From contig CABXVR010000001.1 in NCBI GenBank assembly GCA_902515565.1, forward strand, positions 62,001 to 126,000: a stretch of 64,000 nt of DNA, read 5' to 3'. Shown one piece after another: positions 50,400 through 60,252 of this stretch (position 1 is its first letter; the number at the start of each line of letters is the position of its first letter). The notes under the pieces are model-generated. The model searched no databases. It was not told the origin of the DNA and saw only the letters and a program-made list of their open reading frames with translations. The translations under genes were made by a program, and so were the position numbers. The stretch is from an uncultured Bacteroidota bacterium (GTDB taxonomy: Bacteria > Bacteroidota > Bacteroidia > Flavobacteriales > Flavobacteriaceae).

Positions 50400-50590
50400 T
50401 TCTGAGACAAAAGAATATGTTTAGCAATTACACATTTTTTAACTTTGTGCACTAATTAAAAGATAAGCTTTGTCTTGACGCTTGTAAAAGAGAAAAATGA
50501 CACTACATCAGCATCGATTAGTATTCCTGTTTTCCTTTTCAATAATTCAACAGTATAAATTTCATATATTAGCTTATTAATTATTCTGCT

Positions 50591-53200
50591 ATGTCATTGA
50601 AATCCAAACAAACGATTGCGATTATTATAATCACATTATTCTCTTTGTTAACCATCCAGGCTCAAAAAGGCTTTGATTTGTCATCCATAAATTACATAGA
50701 CATAACCAACAATCAATTACAGCTTCTATTTGAAGAAGCTTCTTCAAAGGGGTATAATTATAATGATATTTTAAAAGCAGCCAAAACCCAAGGGCTTTCT
50801 GATGAAGAAATTGCATCGCTTGAAAAGCAATTTAATTCAATTGACACTCAAAGGGCATCAAAAAACAACAATATTCCAGACCAAGAATCAAGATTAAGAA
50901 ACACTAAACTTCAAGATTTAGAATTAGGTAGTTTTGATAATGAACAAGAAGAATATCCTAAAAGAGAAAGCGATATTTTTGGTTTTGATGTTTTTAAAGG
51001 AAACGGCTTACTCACATTTCAATCTAATTTAAATATCCCGACACCAGAGGGTTATGTTTTAGGCCCTGGAGACAAACTATTTATTGACATTTATGGTCAA
51101 TCAGAAGCCTATTATCAAATAGAAATTAACCCTGAAGGAACGATAATTTTAGAAAATTTCGGTCCAATTCATCTATCAGGACTTACAGTTAAAAACGCAA
51201 CAAAACGCATTGAAAAGAGGTTGTCCAAAGTATATTTAGGCATTAGCGGGGACAAAAAAAACACATTTGTAAACGTTTCTGTTGGAAAATCACGAAACAT
51301 TAAAGTTAATATTGTTGGTGAAGTAGATGTACCAGGCTCTTACACTTTAAGCGCTTTTAATACAGTTTATAATGCCTTATATGCTGCGGGAGGCATTACA
51401 GAAAACGCCACTTTAAGAGATATTAAAGTTTATAGAAACAATAAGCTTATTAGTAAAGTTGATATTTATAAATATTTAACTCAGGGTGATGCTTCTGCGG
51501 ATGTTGCCTTAGAAAACAATGACCTTATTTTGGTAAAACCCTATACTAACCGCGTTACTCTAAAAGGGGCTGTTAAAACAAAAGGTCGATTTGAATTGCT
51601 TAAAAATGAAAGTTTACAAGACTTGTTAAATTACGCAAGCGGCTTTGACGAAAAAGCCTTTACTAAAACTATAAAAGTAAAACGTGTTTCAGATGGTGAA
51701 TATATTGTTGCAGATATCAATAAAGACCAATATGAGATATTCACACCAAAATCTGGAGATGTTTTTCAAGTAGACAAAGTGTTAGATCGCTACAAAAATC
51801 GCGTCATTGTAAAAGGAGCTGTTTACAGACCCGGTGCTTATGCAATAACAAAAGACTTAGGAGTAAAAGGCTTGCTTGCCAAAACAGAGGGATTAAAACA
51901 AGAAGCCTTATTAACAACAGCAAATATTATTAGAACAAATGAAGATTCTTCAACTAACTCCATAAGCTTTAATTTAAGCGATGTTTTATCAGGAAAAGAG
52001 CAGGATATTTTACTTCAAAAGGAGGATGTGCTTACAGTTTTATCAATAAAAGACATTAAAGAAGATAATTATGTAGAAGTTGCTGGAGCTGTCAATCAAC
52101 CCGGAATATATCTTTATTCTAATGGAATGAGATTAAAAGATTTAATATTGAACGCCAAGGGTTTTAACAAAGCTGCTGCAAAAAACAGAATTGAAATTTC
52201 AAGAAAATTAAATGACAAAAACGCAGATAACTCTAAAACATCACAAGTAATTGTAGTTGACTTTTCGAATGATTTTGAGGGCTTAGAAAACGAAAACAAT
52301 ATAATATTAACCCCTTTTGATCATGTTTTCGTCAGGGTTAACCCAAATTTTAACGAAAAGGAATTTGTTTATGTTGATGGACAGGTTAATTATCCGGGGT
52401 TATACGCAATTCAATCAAAAAGCGAAAGAATATCGGCTTTATTAAAACGCGCAGGCGGATTGAATGAGTTCGCTTATGCCAATGGGGCAACTTTGATAAG
52501 GAAAACAGAATACTACAAAAACGAAACAAAAACAGAAAAGCAGTTAACAGCCTTGTTGGCCCTAAAAGGCAATTTAACAAAAGAATTAGGCTTGTTGTCT
52601 GAATCTGATTTAGGCTTACTAAAAAGAATAAATAGTGATTTAGATGGATTAAACGAGCTATCCGAAGATCAAAAAAAAGTCATTAACAAAACAGCTGATT
52701 TAATTGCCCCTAAAAAGAAAGACTCTCTACAGCCTTATTTATTATCAAGGGAAGACTTATTTAATACTACTGAATCAATTGCGATAGATCTAACAGAGAT
52801 CTTAAAAAACAAAAGCTCTATTTCAGATTTATTAGTTCAGCCTGGAGATACTTTATTTATCCCTAAAAAGCTAGAAACTGTCCGTTTGAGAGGGCACTTG
52901 TTAAATCCAACAACCCTGAGACACCAAAAAAATAAAACGACAAAATTTTATATTAACAACGCAGGTGGTTTTAAAGCTCGCGCGGATAAAAGCAAAACAT
53001 ATGTAATTTATCCCAACGGAGAAGCTCGCGCAACAAAAAAGTTTTTGTTTTTTAATATTTACCCTCAAATAGTAGCCGGCTCTGAGATTAGAGTACCTGA
53101 AAAATTAGCAAAAAAATCCTCAACAGGGGTCGGAGCTCTTACAGCTATTTTTACAGGTGTAGCAACGCTGGTTTTAGCTATTACTCAACTTAATTTGTAA
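50591..53200 (+). CDS. Polysaccharide export protein (Wza-like) with multiple SLBB domains
   Basis: EGYVLGPGDKLFIDIYGQSEAYYQIEINPEGTIILENFGPIHLSGLTV; repeated VxGAVxxPGxY SLBB segments. Confidence 0.92.
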   Translation: MSLKSKQTIAIIIITLFSLLTIQAQKGFDLSSINYIDITNNQLQLLFEEASSKGYNYNDILKAAKTQGLSDEEIASLEKQFNSIDTQRASKNNNIPDQESRLRNTKLQDLELGSFDNEQEEYPKRESDIFGFDVFKGNGLLTFQSNLNIPTPEGYVLGPGDKLFIDIYGQSEAYYQIEINPEGTIILENFGPIHLSGLTVKNATKRIEKRLSKVYLGISGDKKNTFVNVSVGKSRNIKVNIVGEVDVPGSYTLSAFNTVYNALYAAGGITENATLRDIKVYRNNKLISKVDIYKYLTQGDASADVALENNDLILVKPYTNRVTLKGAVKTKGRFELLKNESLQDLLNYASGFDEKAFTKTIKVKRVSDGEYIVADINKDQYEIFTPKSGDVFQVDKVLDRYKNRVIVKGAVYRPGAYAITKDLGVKGLLAKTEGLKQEALLTTANIIRTNEDSSTNSISFNLSDVLSGKEQDILLQKEDVLTVLSIKDIKEDNYVEVAGAVNQPGIYLYSNGMRLKDLILNAKGFNKAAAKNRIEISRKLNDKNADNSKTSQVIVVDFSNDFEGLENENNIILTPFDHVFVRVNPNFNEKEFVYVDGQVNYPGLYAIQSKSERISALLKRAGGLNEFAYANGATLIRKTEYYKNETKTEKQLTALLALKGNLTKELGLLSESDLGLLKRINSDLDGLNELSEDQKKVINKTADLIAPKKKDSLQPYLLSREDLFNTTESIAIDLTEILKNKSSISDLLVQPGDTLFIPKKLETVRLRGHLLNPTTLRHQKNKTTKFYINNAGGFKARADKSKTYVIYPNGEARATKKFLFFNIYPQIVAGSEIRVPEKLAKKSSTGVGALTAIFTGVATLVLAITQLNL

Positions 53201-53238
53201 ATTCAACTTTAAGCAACAGAAAAAATAAATAATGAAAA

Positions 53239-54315
53239 ATGCAATCAGAAAGTAATATACCAAAAGAAGAAAAAATTTCTTTAAAAAATATGATTCAAGG
53301 CTTTAAAGAGTGGCTTGTATTTATTTTAGACAAGCGCAAAAAAATTCTTTATGGGGCTTTAATAGGTTTTGTGTTACTCGTTTCTCACAATTATTTAAAA
53401 TCACCCATCCATTATGCTAACACATCTTTTGTGTTAGAAAATGATGCTTCAGCTAGTTTAGGCAGCCTATCCTCTTTAGCTTCCATGTCGGGAATTAACA
53501 CCTCAAGTATTATGAGTGCGAGTAATTTATTTCAAATTGACAATATACAAGAGCTCTATAGATCAAACAATATGTTAAAGCAAGCCTTATTAGAGGAGGT
53601 TACTATTAATGGAAAATCTCAAAAATTAGTAGATTACTTTGCTAGAGCTCAAAAATTAGAAGAAAAATGGGCCAAAAAAAAGGTCTATCTAAAGGATTTT
53701 TATAAAGATTTAAAACAGTACACCAGGCTTCAAGATAGCGTTTTAAAAGAAGCGATAAAATTGATTAAAAAAGACTTTTTAATCGTTGGAAAACCAAACA
53801 GAAACACTTCTATTTTAAATGTTGGTTTTAAACACAAAGATGAGGTTTTTGCTAAAATTTTTAATGAAGTTTTAGTTAATAAAGTCAACAGCTTTTATTA
53901 CAAAACTCAAACCAAAAAAACAGCGTTTAATTTAAATGTATTACAAGTTCAAACAGATAGTGTTAAACACCTTTTAGATTTGTCTTTTTTAGCACTAGCT
54001 GAAATAGACCAAAATATTCCAAATCTCAACCCACTTGCAAAAACAGCTAAAGTCCCTTATCAAAAAGCAATGGCCAACTTGCAAGCTAACCAAGCTATTT
54101 ATTTAGAAGTTGTAAAACAATTAGAATTGGCAAAAGTAGCTCACAGAAACAAAACACCTCTTATTCAAATTATTGATAAACCCTCTTTCCCTTTAGAAAA
54201 CAACCGCTGGACATTTTTTAACACGTTTATTTTTGGGGTTTTTGGTGGCGGGACCTTAATAGTATTGCTATTGTCGTTACAACGTACTGTAAGACAAGCA
54301 TTGGAAGAGCAATAA
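53239..54315 (+). CDS. Chain-length determinant (Wzz-like) protein
   Basis: N- and C-terminal TM; SLGSLSSLASMSGIN near the N-terminus; C-term IIDKPSFPLENNRWTFFNTFIFGVFGGGTLIVLL. Confidence 0.85.
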   Translation: MQSESNIPKEEKISLKNMIQGFKEWLVFILDKRKKILYGALIGFVLLVSHNYLKSPIHYANTSFVLENDASASLGSLSSLASMSGINTSSIMSASNLFQIDNIQELYRSNNMLKQALLEEVTINGKSQKLVDYFARAQKLEEKWAKKKVYLKDFYKDLKQYTRLQDSVLKEAIKLIKKDFLIVGKPNRNTSILNVGFKHKDEVFAKIFNEVLVNKVNSFYYKTQTKKTAFNLNVLQVQTDSVKHLLDLSFLALAEIDQNIPNLNPLAKTAKVPYQKAMANLQANQAIYLEVVKQLELAKVAHRNKTPLIQIIDKPSFPLENNRWTFFNTFIFGVFGGGTLIVLLLSLQRTVRQALEEQ

Positions 54316-54372
54316 TCAAGAGTTAAAAATAAAACTATATAAATCTTAAGATATCACTAAAATAAAACACTA

Positions 54373-55611
54373 TTGTTTAAAGGCATTTTTATTAAGAATT
54401 TTTTCAATTTAATTATTAATCAAGGGATTAATATTTTTATTGCCTTATTGGCAACACGTATTTTATTTAGAACACTAGGCGAAGCTCAGTATGGGCTTGT
54501 TAACCTTGCTCTTTCAGTTGTTTTATTGTCAAGTATTACGGTTAGTTATGGCTATCACCTAAATGGCCCAAAACGCATTGCTTTATTTAGAGATGAATCT
54601 AAAAAAAAAGAAACTTTAATCAACGAAATTATAGTAACCAGAATAATAATAGCCATAGGCATGGCAATAATTTTATTTTGCTTGACTTATTTTTTGGGAT
54701 TTTTTAAATCTTATGCGGCCTTATTATATTATTCATTAATTCTGTTGTTTAGCCAAGCTTTGTTTCCGATGTTTTATTTTCAAGGAAATGATAAAATCGC
54801 ATGGGCTTCTATCGTGAATGCTTTTGCAAAAGTAGCCTACTTGCTACTAATCTTATTGTTTATAAAAAGACCAGAAGATGCGACTTATGTCAACTTTTTA
54901 TTTGGGATTACCGCTCTTATAGTTTACATCGTTTCCTGGATCATTATTTATAAGAAAGAAAAAATTAAATGGGCTTGGGTAAGTATTCATAATATAAAAA
55001 AAAGATTTGTTGAAAACTTTCAATTTTTTATATCTTCAATAGCAGGTCATGTCTCAATTCATGGGGGCTTGATTATTTTAGCGAATTTTGTCAATAGTAG
55101 TGTTTTAGGAGAGTTTGCTTTGGCTCAAAAGATTGCTCTTTTAATGCGTATGGTGCCTGTTTTTTTTACTCAAGCCATCTTGCAAGAAGCCTCTATTCTG
55201 TTTAAAAGCGATAAGACAGAATTTAACAGATATGTCAATCGAATTTTTATAATTGGACTGTCAATTACTTTTGCGATGGGGCTGATTACAATCATTTTTT
55301 CTAAATGGATAATATTTTTATTGGCTGGCTCTCAAGTTCTTTATAGTGAGGCTATTTTAAAAATTTTAGCTTTTATTCCTTTTATGAGCATGTTAAACTT
55401 TAACAACATGATTAAAATTTTAGTAGATGAAAAAAAACATTTGCTTACTAAGGCGACCTGGGTAACAGCCATTGTCATGCTAGTTTTAGCAACAATTGGG
55501 GGTTATTATTATGGTGGTTACGGACTCTCTATTGCGCTTGTAATTACAGAAATTGTGAGTTATATTGTACATTCAGTACTCTTGATAAAAAACAAGAATG
55601 AAAGAGCCTAA
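54373..55611 (+). CDS. Polysaccharide flippase (Wzx-like), TTG start
   Basis: Multi-TM; INIFIALLATRILFRTLGEAQYGLVNLALSVVLL. Confidence 0.83.
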   Translation: MFKGIFIKNFFNLIINQGINIFIALLATRILFRTLGEAQYGLVNLALSVVLLSSITVSYGYHLNGPKRIALFRDESKKKETLINEIIVTRIIIAIGMAIILFCLTYFLGFFKSYAALLYYSLILLFSQALFPMFYFQGNDKIAWASIVNAFAKVAYLLLILLFIKRPEDATYVNFLFGITALIVYIVSWIIIYKKEKIKWAWVSIHNIKKRFVENFQFFISSIAGHVSIHGGLIILANFVNSSVLGEFALAQKIALLMRMVPVFFTQAILQEASILFKSDKTEFNRYVNRIFIIGLSITFAMGLITIIFSKWIIFLLAGSQVLYSEAILKILAFIPFMSMLNFNNMIKILVDEKKHLLTKATWVTAIVMLVLATIGGYYYGGYGLSIALVITEIVSYIVHSVLLIKNKNERA

Positions 55612-56524
55612 AATAGCCATCATCATTATTAATTGGAATACTTATCAGCTGACTTTTAATTGTCTTAAAAGCTTAGAGGCGTGTAGTTATAAAAACAAAA
55701 AAGTTTTTTTTGTAGATAATGGTTCAATAGATGGTTCAGGTGATAAAATAGCCTTAGAATTTTCTGAAATTAATTATATAAAAAATGAAAAAAACGAAGG
55801 TTTTACAGGGGCCAACAATAAAGCTTTAAAAGTAATTTTAAAACAAAATTTTGATTATGTTCTATTACTTAATAATGACACAGAGGTAAATCCAAATTTT
55901 TTATCTCTTCTTGTGGTTAGAATGGAATCTGATATAAATTTAGCTGCAACACAGCCTCTGATATTAGATCTTCCACATAAAAAAACTATCTGGAATGCCG
56001 GGGGGTCGTTTAACACCTTTTTTGGCTTGTCTAAAACCAGATCTAAAGGAGTAACCTATAAACCAAAACGTAAAATTCAAACATTCACAGACTGGATTAG
56101 TGGCTGTTGTATTTTGGTAAAGATACAGGCCGTCAAAGAAGTTGGTTTACTTGATAATCATTTTTTTGCTTATTTTGAAGATGTGGATTGGTCTATAAGA
56201 ATGAAAAATCAAGGTTATAAATTGGGCGTAGTGCCCAAAAGCATTATTTACCATCATTCATCGGCAAGCACAAAGGAGAACAACACTTCTAATGAGGGAA
56301 ATTTATCTCCTTATGTCCATTATTTAAATGTTCGTAATCACATTTATCTTATAAACAAACACGCTTTATTTTTTAATAGTATAGGGACTAAAATATATCA
56401 AATTCTCAAAATAACCTTCTATTCAATTTATTTTATTCTAAGATGTAGGTTTGAAAAATTAAAAATGGTCTGGCACGGTATGCTGGACGGTATAAAAACT
56501 AATAACATAAAACAGACATTTTGA
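55598..56524 (+). CDS. Glycosyltransferase family 2 (rhamnosyltransferase-like)
   Basis: IAIIIINWNTYQLTFNCLKSLEACSY, VLLLNNDTEVNPNFL, FFAYFEDVDWSIRMKNQGYKLG. Confidence 0.9.
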   Translation: MKEPKIAIIIINWNTYQLTFNCLKSLEACSYKNKKVFFVDNGSIDGSGDKIALEFSEINYIKNEKNEGFTGANNKALKVILKQNFDYVLLLNNDTEVNPNFLSLLVVRMESDINLAATQPLILDLPHKKTIWNAGGSFNTFFGLSKTRSKGVTYKPKRKIQTFTDWISGCCILVKIQAVKEVGLLDNHFFAYFEDVDWSIRMKNQGYKLGVVPKSIIYHHSSASTKENNTSNEGNLSPYVHYLNVRNHIYLINKHALFFNSIGTKIYQILKITFYSIYFILRCRFEKLKMVWHGMLDGIKTNNIKQTF

Positions 56525-57915
56525 TTGTAGTTGCAACAATATTATTGATTTTATACATTGGACTTATTGGTTTTGTATTAAAAAAAACCTTTGACGGAGA
56601 CGCCTATTATCTTTTATTATATATCCTATTTACACTCCCTTTTTACACCACCCTTCAACTTATTATCTTTAAAGGATTTGATTTGTCATCTTTAGTTGAT
56701 GTCTTTAAGTATAGTAAAGATTTTGTTTTCTTTACAGGTTTTTTTATTTTTATTTTTGGAAAAAAAGAATCAATTATTGAACAAAAATGGAGGCTTACTT
56801 TCTTAGATAAATTGTTTTTGGGATTTATGACCCTAACCCTTATTTACACGCTTATTCCGTTAGGGGAAATTCCTTTCTTTTCAAAAATAATTTATGCAAA
56901 AAACACATTTTTAATAGGTATCGTTTATTTTTTAGGCCGCAACACTAATATTGATAAACAAAGGTGGCGCTTCATTGTTAAAGTTTTAATTTATTTAACA
57001 ATAGGTTCTTTTGTGTTAGCATTGTCAGAAAAAATATTTGGAATGCACCTACAAAATGTTTTGGATTATGGAAGATTTAATTTAGTAATAAACGATATTT
57101 TTCCAACGGGTAATTATGGCTTGAGTTGGACTTTCGAAAGGCAGGGCGGATTTGCGCGTTATGCAGCTTTTTTTTCAAACCCATTAGAATTTGCAGCTTC
57201 ATTATTACTGTTTTTATCTGTGGGCCTTCATTATCTACTTCACTCTAAATACAATATTAATCGATTGGCTTACTTATGCTTGTTGATACTAGTATCATTA
57301 TCTTTCTTTTTTTCTTACTCAAGGGGCGCAATCATTGCAAGTGGAATTATAGTGTTTTTTACCTTATTTTTAGAAAAAAAGCACCAATTAGTGCGAATTG
57401 TTTTGGCTTTAGTTATTATATCAGTAGTATATATTTCTTTCTTTTCCTCAAAAGAATTACAATACTTTGTTTTAGACACTTTGAGTTTTCAAAACACTTC
57501 AAGTTTAGGACATCTCCTGGAATGGTTAGAAGGGGTAAACTCTATTATTCTAAACCCAATGGGTGTTGGTATAGCCATGAGTGGTAACGGTAATGGTGTC
57601 GATCAAGCTTTAAAAATTGGTGGTGAAAATCAGTTTTTAATTTACGGCGTTCAAATGGGGGTTATAGGACTTTTAATTTATGTGTCAATTTTAATCAAGG
57701 GAATTAAGGATAGTTTAAAAGTGTTTAAACTTTCCAGTAAATATCATGTAAAATCTATTTCTTTTGTAGCTGCTACAACAAAAATAGGCTTACTAATCCC
57801 TTTGTTTACGGCTAATGCAGAATTGTATCTTTTTGTCGGCTTTCTTTCTTGGTTTTTAATTGGTTTTGTTGAAACGTATTATTTAAAGAATATTTTAAAT
57901 AGAAATCTCCAATGA
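56521..57915 (+). CDS. O-antigen polymerase (Wzy/WaaL-like), TTG start
   Basis: Multi-TM; SYSRGAIIASGIIVFF, NPMGVGIAMSGNGNG...GGENQFLIYGVQMGVIGLLIYV. Confidence 0.78.
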   Translation: MIVVATILLILYIGLIGFVLKKTFDGDAYYLLLYILFTLPFYTTLQLIIFKGFDLSSLVDVFKYSKDFVFFTGFFIFIFGKKESIIEQKWRLTFLDKLFLGFMTLTLIYTLIPLGEIPFFSKIIYAKNTFLIGIVYFLGRNTNIDKQRWRFIVKVLIYLTIGSFVLALSEKIFGMHLQNVLDYGRFNLVINDIFPTGNYGLSWTFERQGGFARYAAFFSNPLEFAASLLLFLSVGLHYLLHSKYNINRLAYLCLLILVSLSFFFSYSRGAIIASGIIVFFTLFLEKKHQLVRIVLALVIISVVYISFFSSKELQYFVLDTLSFQNTSSLGHLLEWLEGVNSIILNPMGVGIAMSGNGNGVDQALKIGGENQFLIYGVQMGVIGLLIYVSILIKGIKDSLKVFKLSSKYHVKSISFVAATTKIGLLIPLFTANAELYLFVGFLSWFLIGFVETYYLKNILNRNLQ

Positions 57916-57957
57916 GTATCTTTACTTTATTCGGTTAATTAAAAGAAAGAGAATATT

Positions 57958-59100
57958 TTGGCTCAAAAAATTAAAGTTTTAATAGATACTTTTTATTACC
58001 AGGCTGCATTGTCTGGGATAAGAACATATACTAATCAGCTAGTTTTAGGAGCCAAAAACTCAAAAAATAATAACATTGAATATCTTTTTTCACACGAGAT
58101 CAATCAATGGGATAAAAATCATAAATTTTTAAATCCAAAGAGTAAGTTTTCTAGATTGCGTTTTCATCTTTATTATTTTTATTGGAAACAAATTAGATTA
58201 CCATTTAAAATATTAAAACACAAACCAAATGTGCTTATTTGTCCTGACTACGTGGCGCCTTTATGGCGCTTAAAAACACTCAAGCTTTGTGTTATTCACG
58301 ATACATTATTTTGGGATTATACTAAAAATTACAACGCATTTTGGCGTAAATATTATACTAAACTTATAAGCCTTGGTTTTCGAGGAAATTCCTCAGTGGT
58401 AACTACAAGTAATTATGTTAAAAGTAATTTAGAAAGTTTATTCTCAAAACAGAACGTTTCAATTAAAGTTATATATCAAAGTTTTTTAAAATCAAAAACA
58501 GACGATGACAGGATTTTAAAAATTTTGAATTTGGAAGAAAGCGATTTTTTATTGCACGTAGGTTCTTTTGATAAACGAAAAGATTTAATAACTCTTGTCA
58601 AAGCTTTTAAATTATTAAAATCAGACAAAAAAAACAAACATTTGAAATTAGTACTTGCGGGACAAAAAATTCTTAATGGCAATGTAGAAGTGTTAAACGA
58701 ATTAGAGAGCTATATTTTTACAAACAACTTGTCAAAAAGTGTGTTGATGACAGGCTATTTGTCAACTGAAGAAATAACCTCCTTGTACAAAAAAGCTTTT
58801 ATATATGTATTTCCATCTGTGGAAGAGGGCTTTGGCATTCCTGTCTTAGAAGCTTTTGCTTTGAAAACACCAGTTGTGGCTTCTAATGCGCCGGCAATGG
58901 TGGAAATTGCACAGGGTGCGGCGGAACATTATAACGCAGGAGATCAAGTTGAATTATTTAAAACACTTACTAAATTAATAGCTTCAGAACCAGAAAGAAC
59001 CTGTTTGATTGAAAAAGGATCAAAAAGGTTAAAAGACTTTTCTAGAGAAAAGTTTATTAAAGATTACGAATATCATATTTTAAAAAGTGTTAAGATTTAA
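57958..59100 (+). CDS. Glycosyltransferase family 4, TTG start
   Basis: LLHVGSFDKRKDLITLVKAFKLL; VFPSVEEGFGIPVLEAFALKTPVVASNAPAMVEI. Confidence 0.9.
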   Translation: MAQKIKVLIDTFYYQAALSGIRTYTNQLVLGAKNSKNNNIEYLFSHEINQWDKNHKFLNPKSKFSRLRFHLYYFYWKQIRLPFKILKHKPNVLICPDYVAPLWRLKTLKLCVIHDTLFWDYTKNYNAFWRKYYTKLISLGFRGNSSVVTTSNYVKSNLESLFSKQNVSIKVIYQSFLKSKTDDDRILKILNLEESDFLLHVGSFDKRKDLITLVKAFKLLKSDKKNKHLKLVLAGQKILNGNVEVLNELESYIFTNNLSKSVLMTGYLSTEEITSLYKKAFIYVFPSVEEGFGIPVLEAFALKTPVVASNAPAMVEIAQGAAEHYNAGDQVELFKTLTKLIASEPERTCLIEKGSKRLKDFSREKFIKDYEYHILKSVKI

Positions 59101-60252
59101 ATGAAACAATCAACCAACAAAATACTTCTATTACACAGCTCTAATGATATGTATGGGGCCAGCAGAATTGTGTTACAAGTAATAGATATTTTAATTAAAG
59201 CTAAATATGAAGTACATGTTATTTTACCTTACAATGGAGTACTAAATAAGATAATTACTGATAAAGGAGCTTCATGTAGCGTATATAATTTAGGGGTTTT
59301 TAGAAAAAAATACTTGAATTTAAAAGGCCTATACAATCGATTTTTAAAAATCAAAAAGGCCAAAAATTATATCTCAAATTATATCCATAAACACCAGATT
59401 GATTTATTGTATACTAACACATCTGTAATTATTTCTGGAGGATTAGCAGCCAAAAAAAGTGGTATTCCTAATCTCTTACATATTCACGAAATACCAACAG
59501 GCAACAAACTTTATGAAATATTTATTGGTTTGTTTGTTCGATGTTTTTCAACAAAAGTTATTGTAGTTTCTAATAGCGTTGCAAAACACTGGCAAGCTTA
59601 CCTTAAAAAAACCCAACTGATTAAAGTTTATAACGGCATTGTTTTTTCGCCTAAAGAACCACCTGAAAGCACGAAAAGAAAAACGAGTCAAGACATAACT
59701 GTTACATCAATAGCGAGGTTGATTCCTTCTAAAGGGCATAAATACTTTATAGAAGTTGCTAAAGAGTTATTAAAAATAAATAGTAAGTTTCAGTTTTTAA
59801 TTGTTGGAGACACTTTTCAAGGTTATGAATCTTATGAAGAAAAACTAAAAACATTTGTTGTTGAAAATAATTTACATGAAAAAATACATTTTTTAGGACT
59901 TAGATTAGATGTTGAATCCATATTAAGCAAATCCGACTTGGTTTTTCATTCCTCAATAACACCAGATTCTTTGCCTACAGTTCTCTTTGAGGCAATTAAA
60001 ATGAGAGTACCTGTAGCGGCTACCGATTTAGCAGGCGCGGTAGAAATTTTAGACAATGGCAATTGCGGTTTATTGGTACCGCTTAATAATGTAAAAAAAG
60101 CAGCTCATATGATAAACGACTATATTAAGGATGAAAAATTGAAGACATCAAATATTGAAAAAGCAATTGAACATACCAATCAATATTTTTCATCTACACA
60201 ATTCGAGAAAAATATTTTAGACACCTTTAAAAATACTTTGATATCAAAATGA
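59101..60252 (+). CDS. Glycosyltransferase family 4
   Basis: LLHSSNDMYGASRIVLQVID; TSIARLIPSKGHKYFIEVA; DSLPTVLFEAIKMRVPVAATDLAGAVEI. Confidence 0.9.
   Translation: MKQSTNKILLLHSSNDMYGASRIVLQVIDILIKAKYEVHVILPYNGVLNKIITDKGASCSVYNLGVFRKKYLNLKGLYNRFLKIKKAKNYISNYIHKHQIDLLYTNTSVIISGGLAAKKSGIPNLLHIHEIPTGNKLYEIFIGLFVRCFSTKVIVVSNSVAKHWQAYLKKTQLIKVYNGIVFSPKEPPESTKRKTSQDITVTSIARLIPSKGHKYFIEVAKELLKINSKFQFLIVGDTFQGYESYEEKLKTFVVENNLHEKIHFLGLRLDVESILSKSDLVFHSSITPDSLPTVLFEAIKMRVPVAATDLAGAVEILDNGNCGLLVPLNNVKKAAHMINDYIKDEKLKTSNIEKAIEHTNQYFSSTQFEKNILDTFKNTLISK

Noticed and set aside
57276-57587. 103-aa plus-strand ORF within the Wzy-like gene
   Set aside because: Alternative-frame overlap inside a plausible polymerase; no independent evidence.
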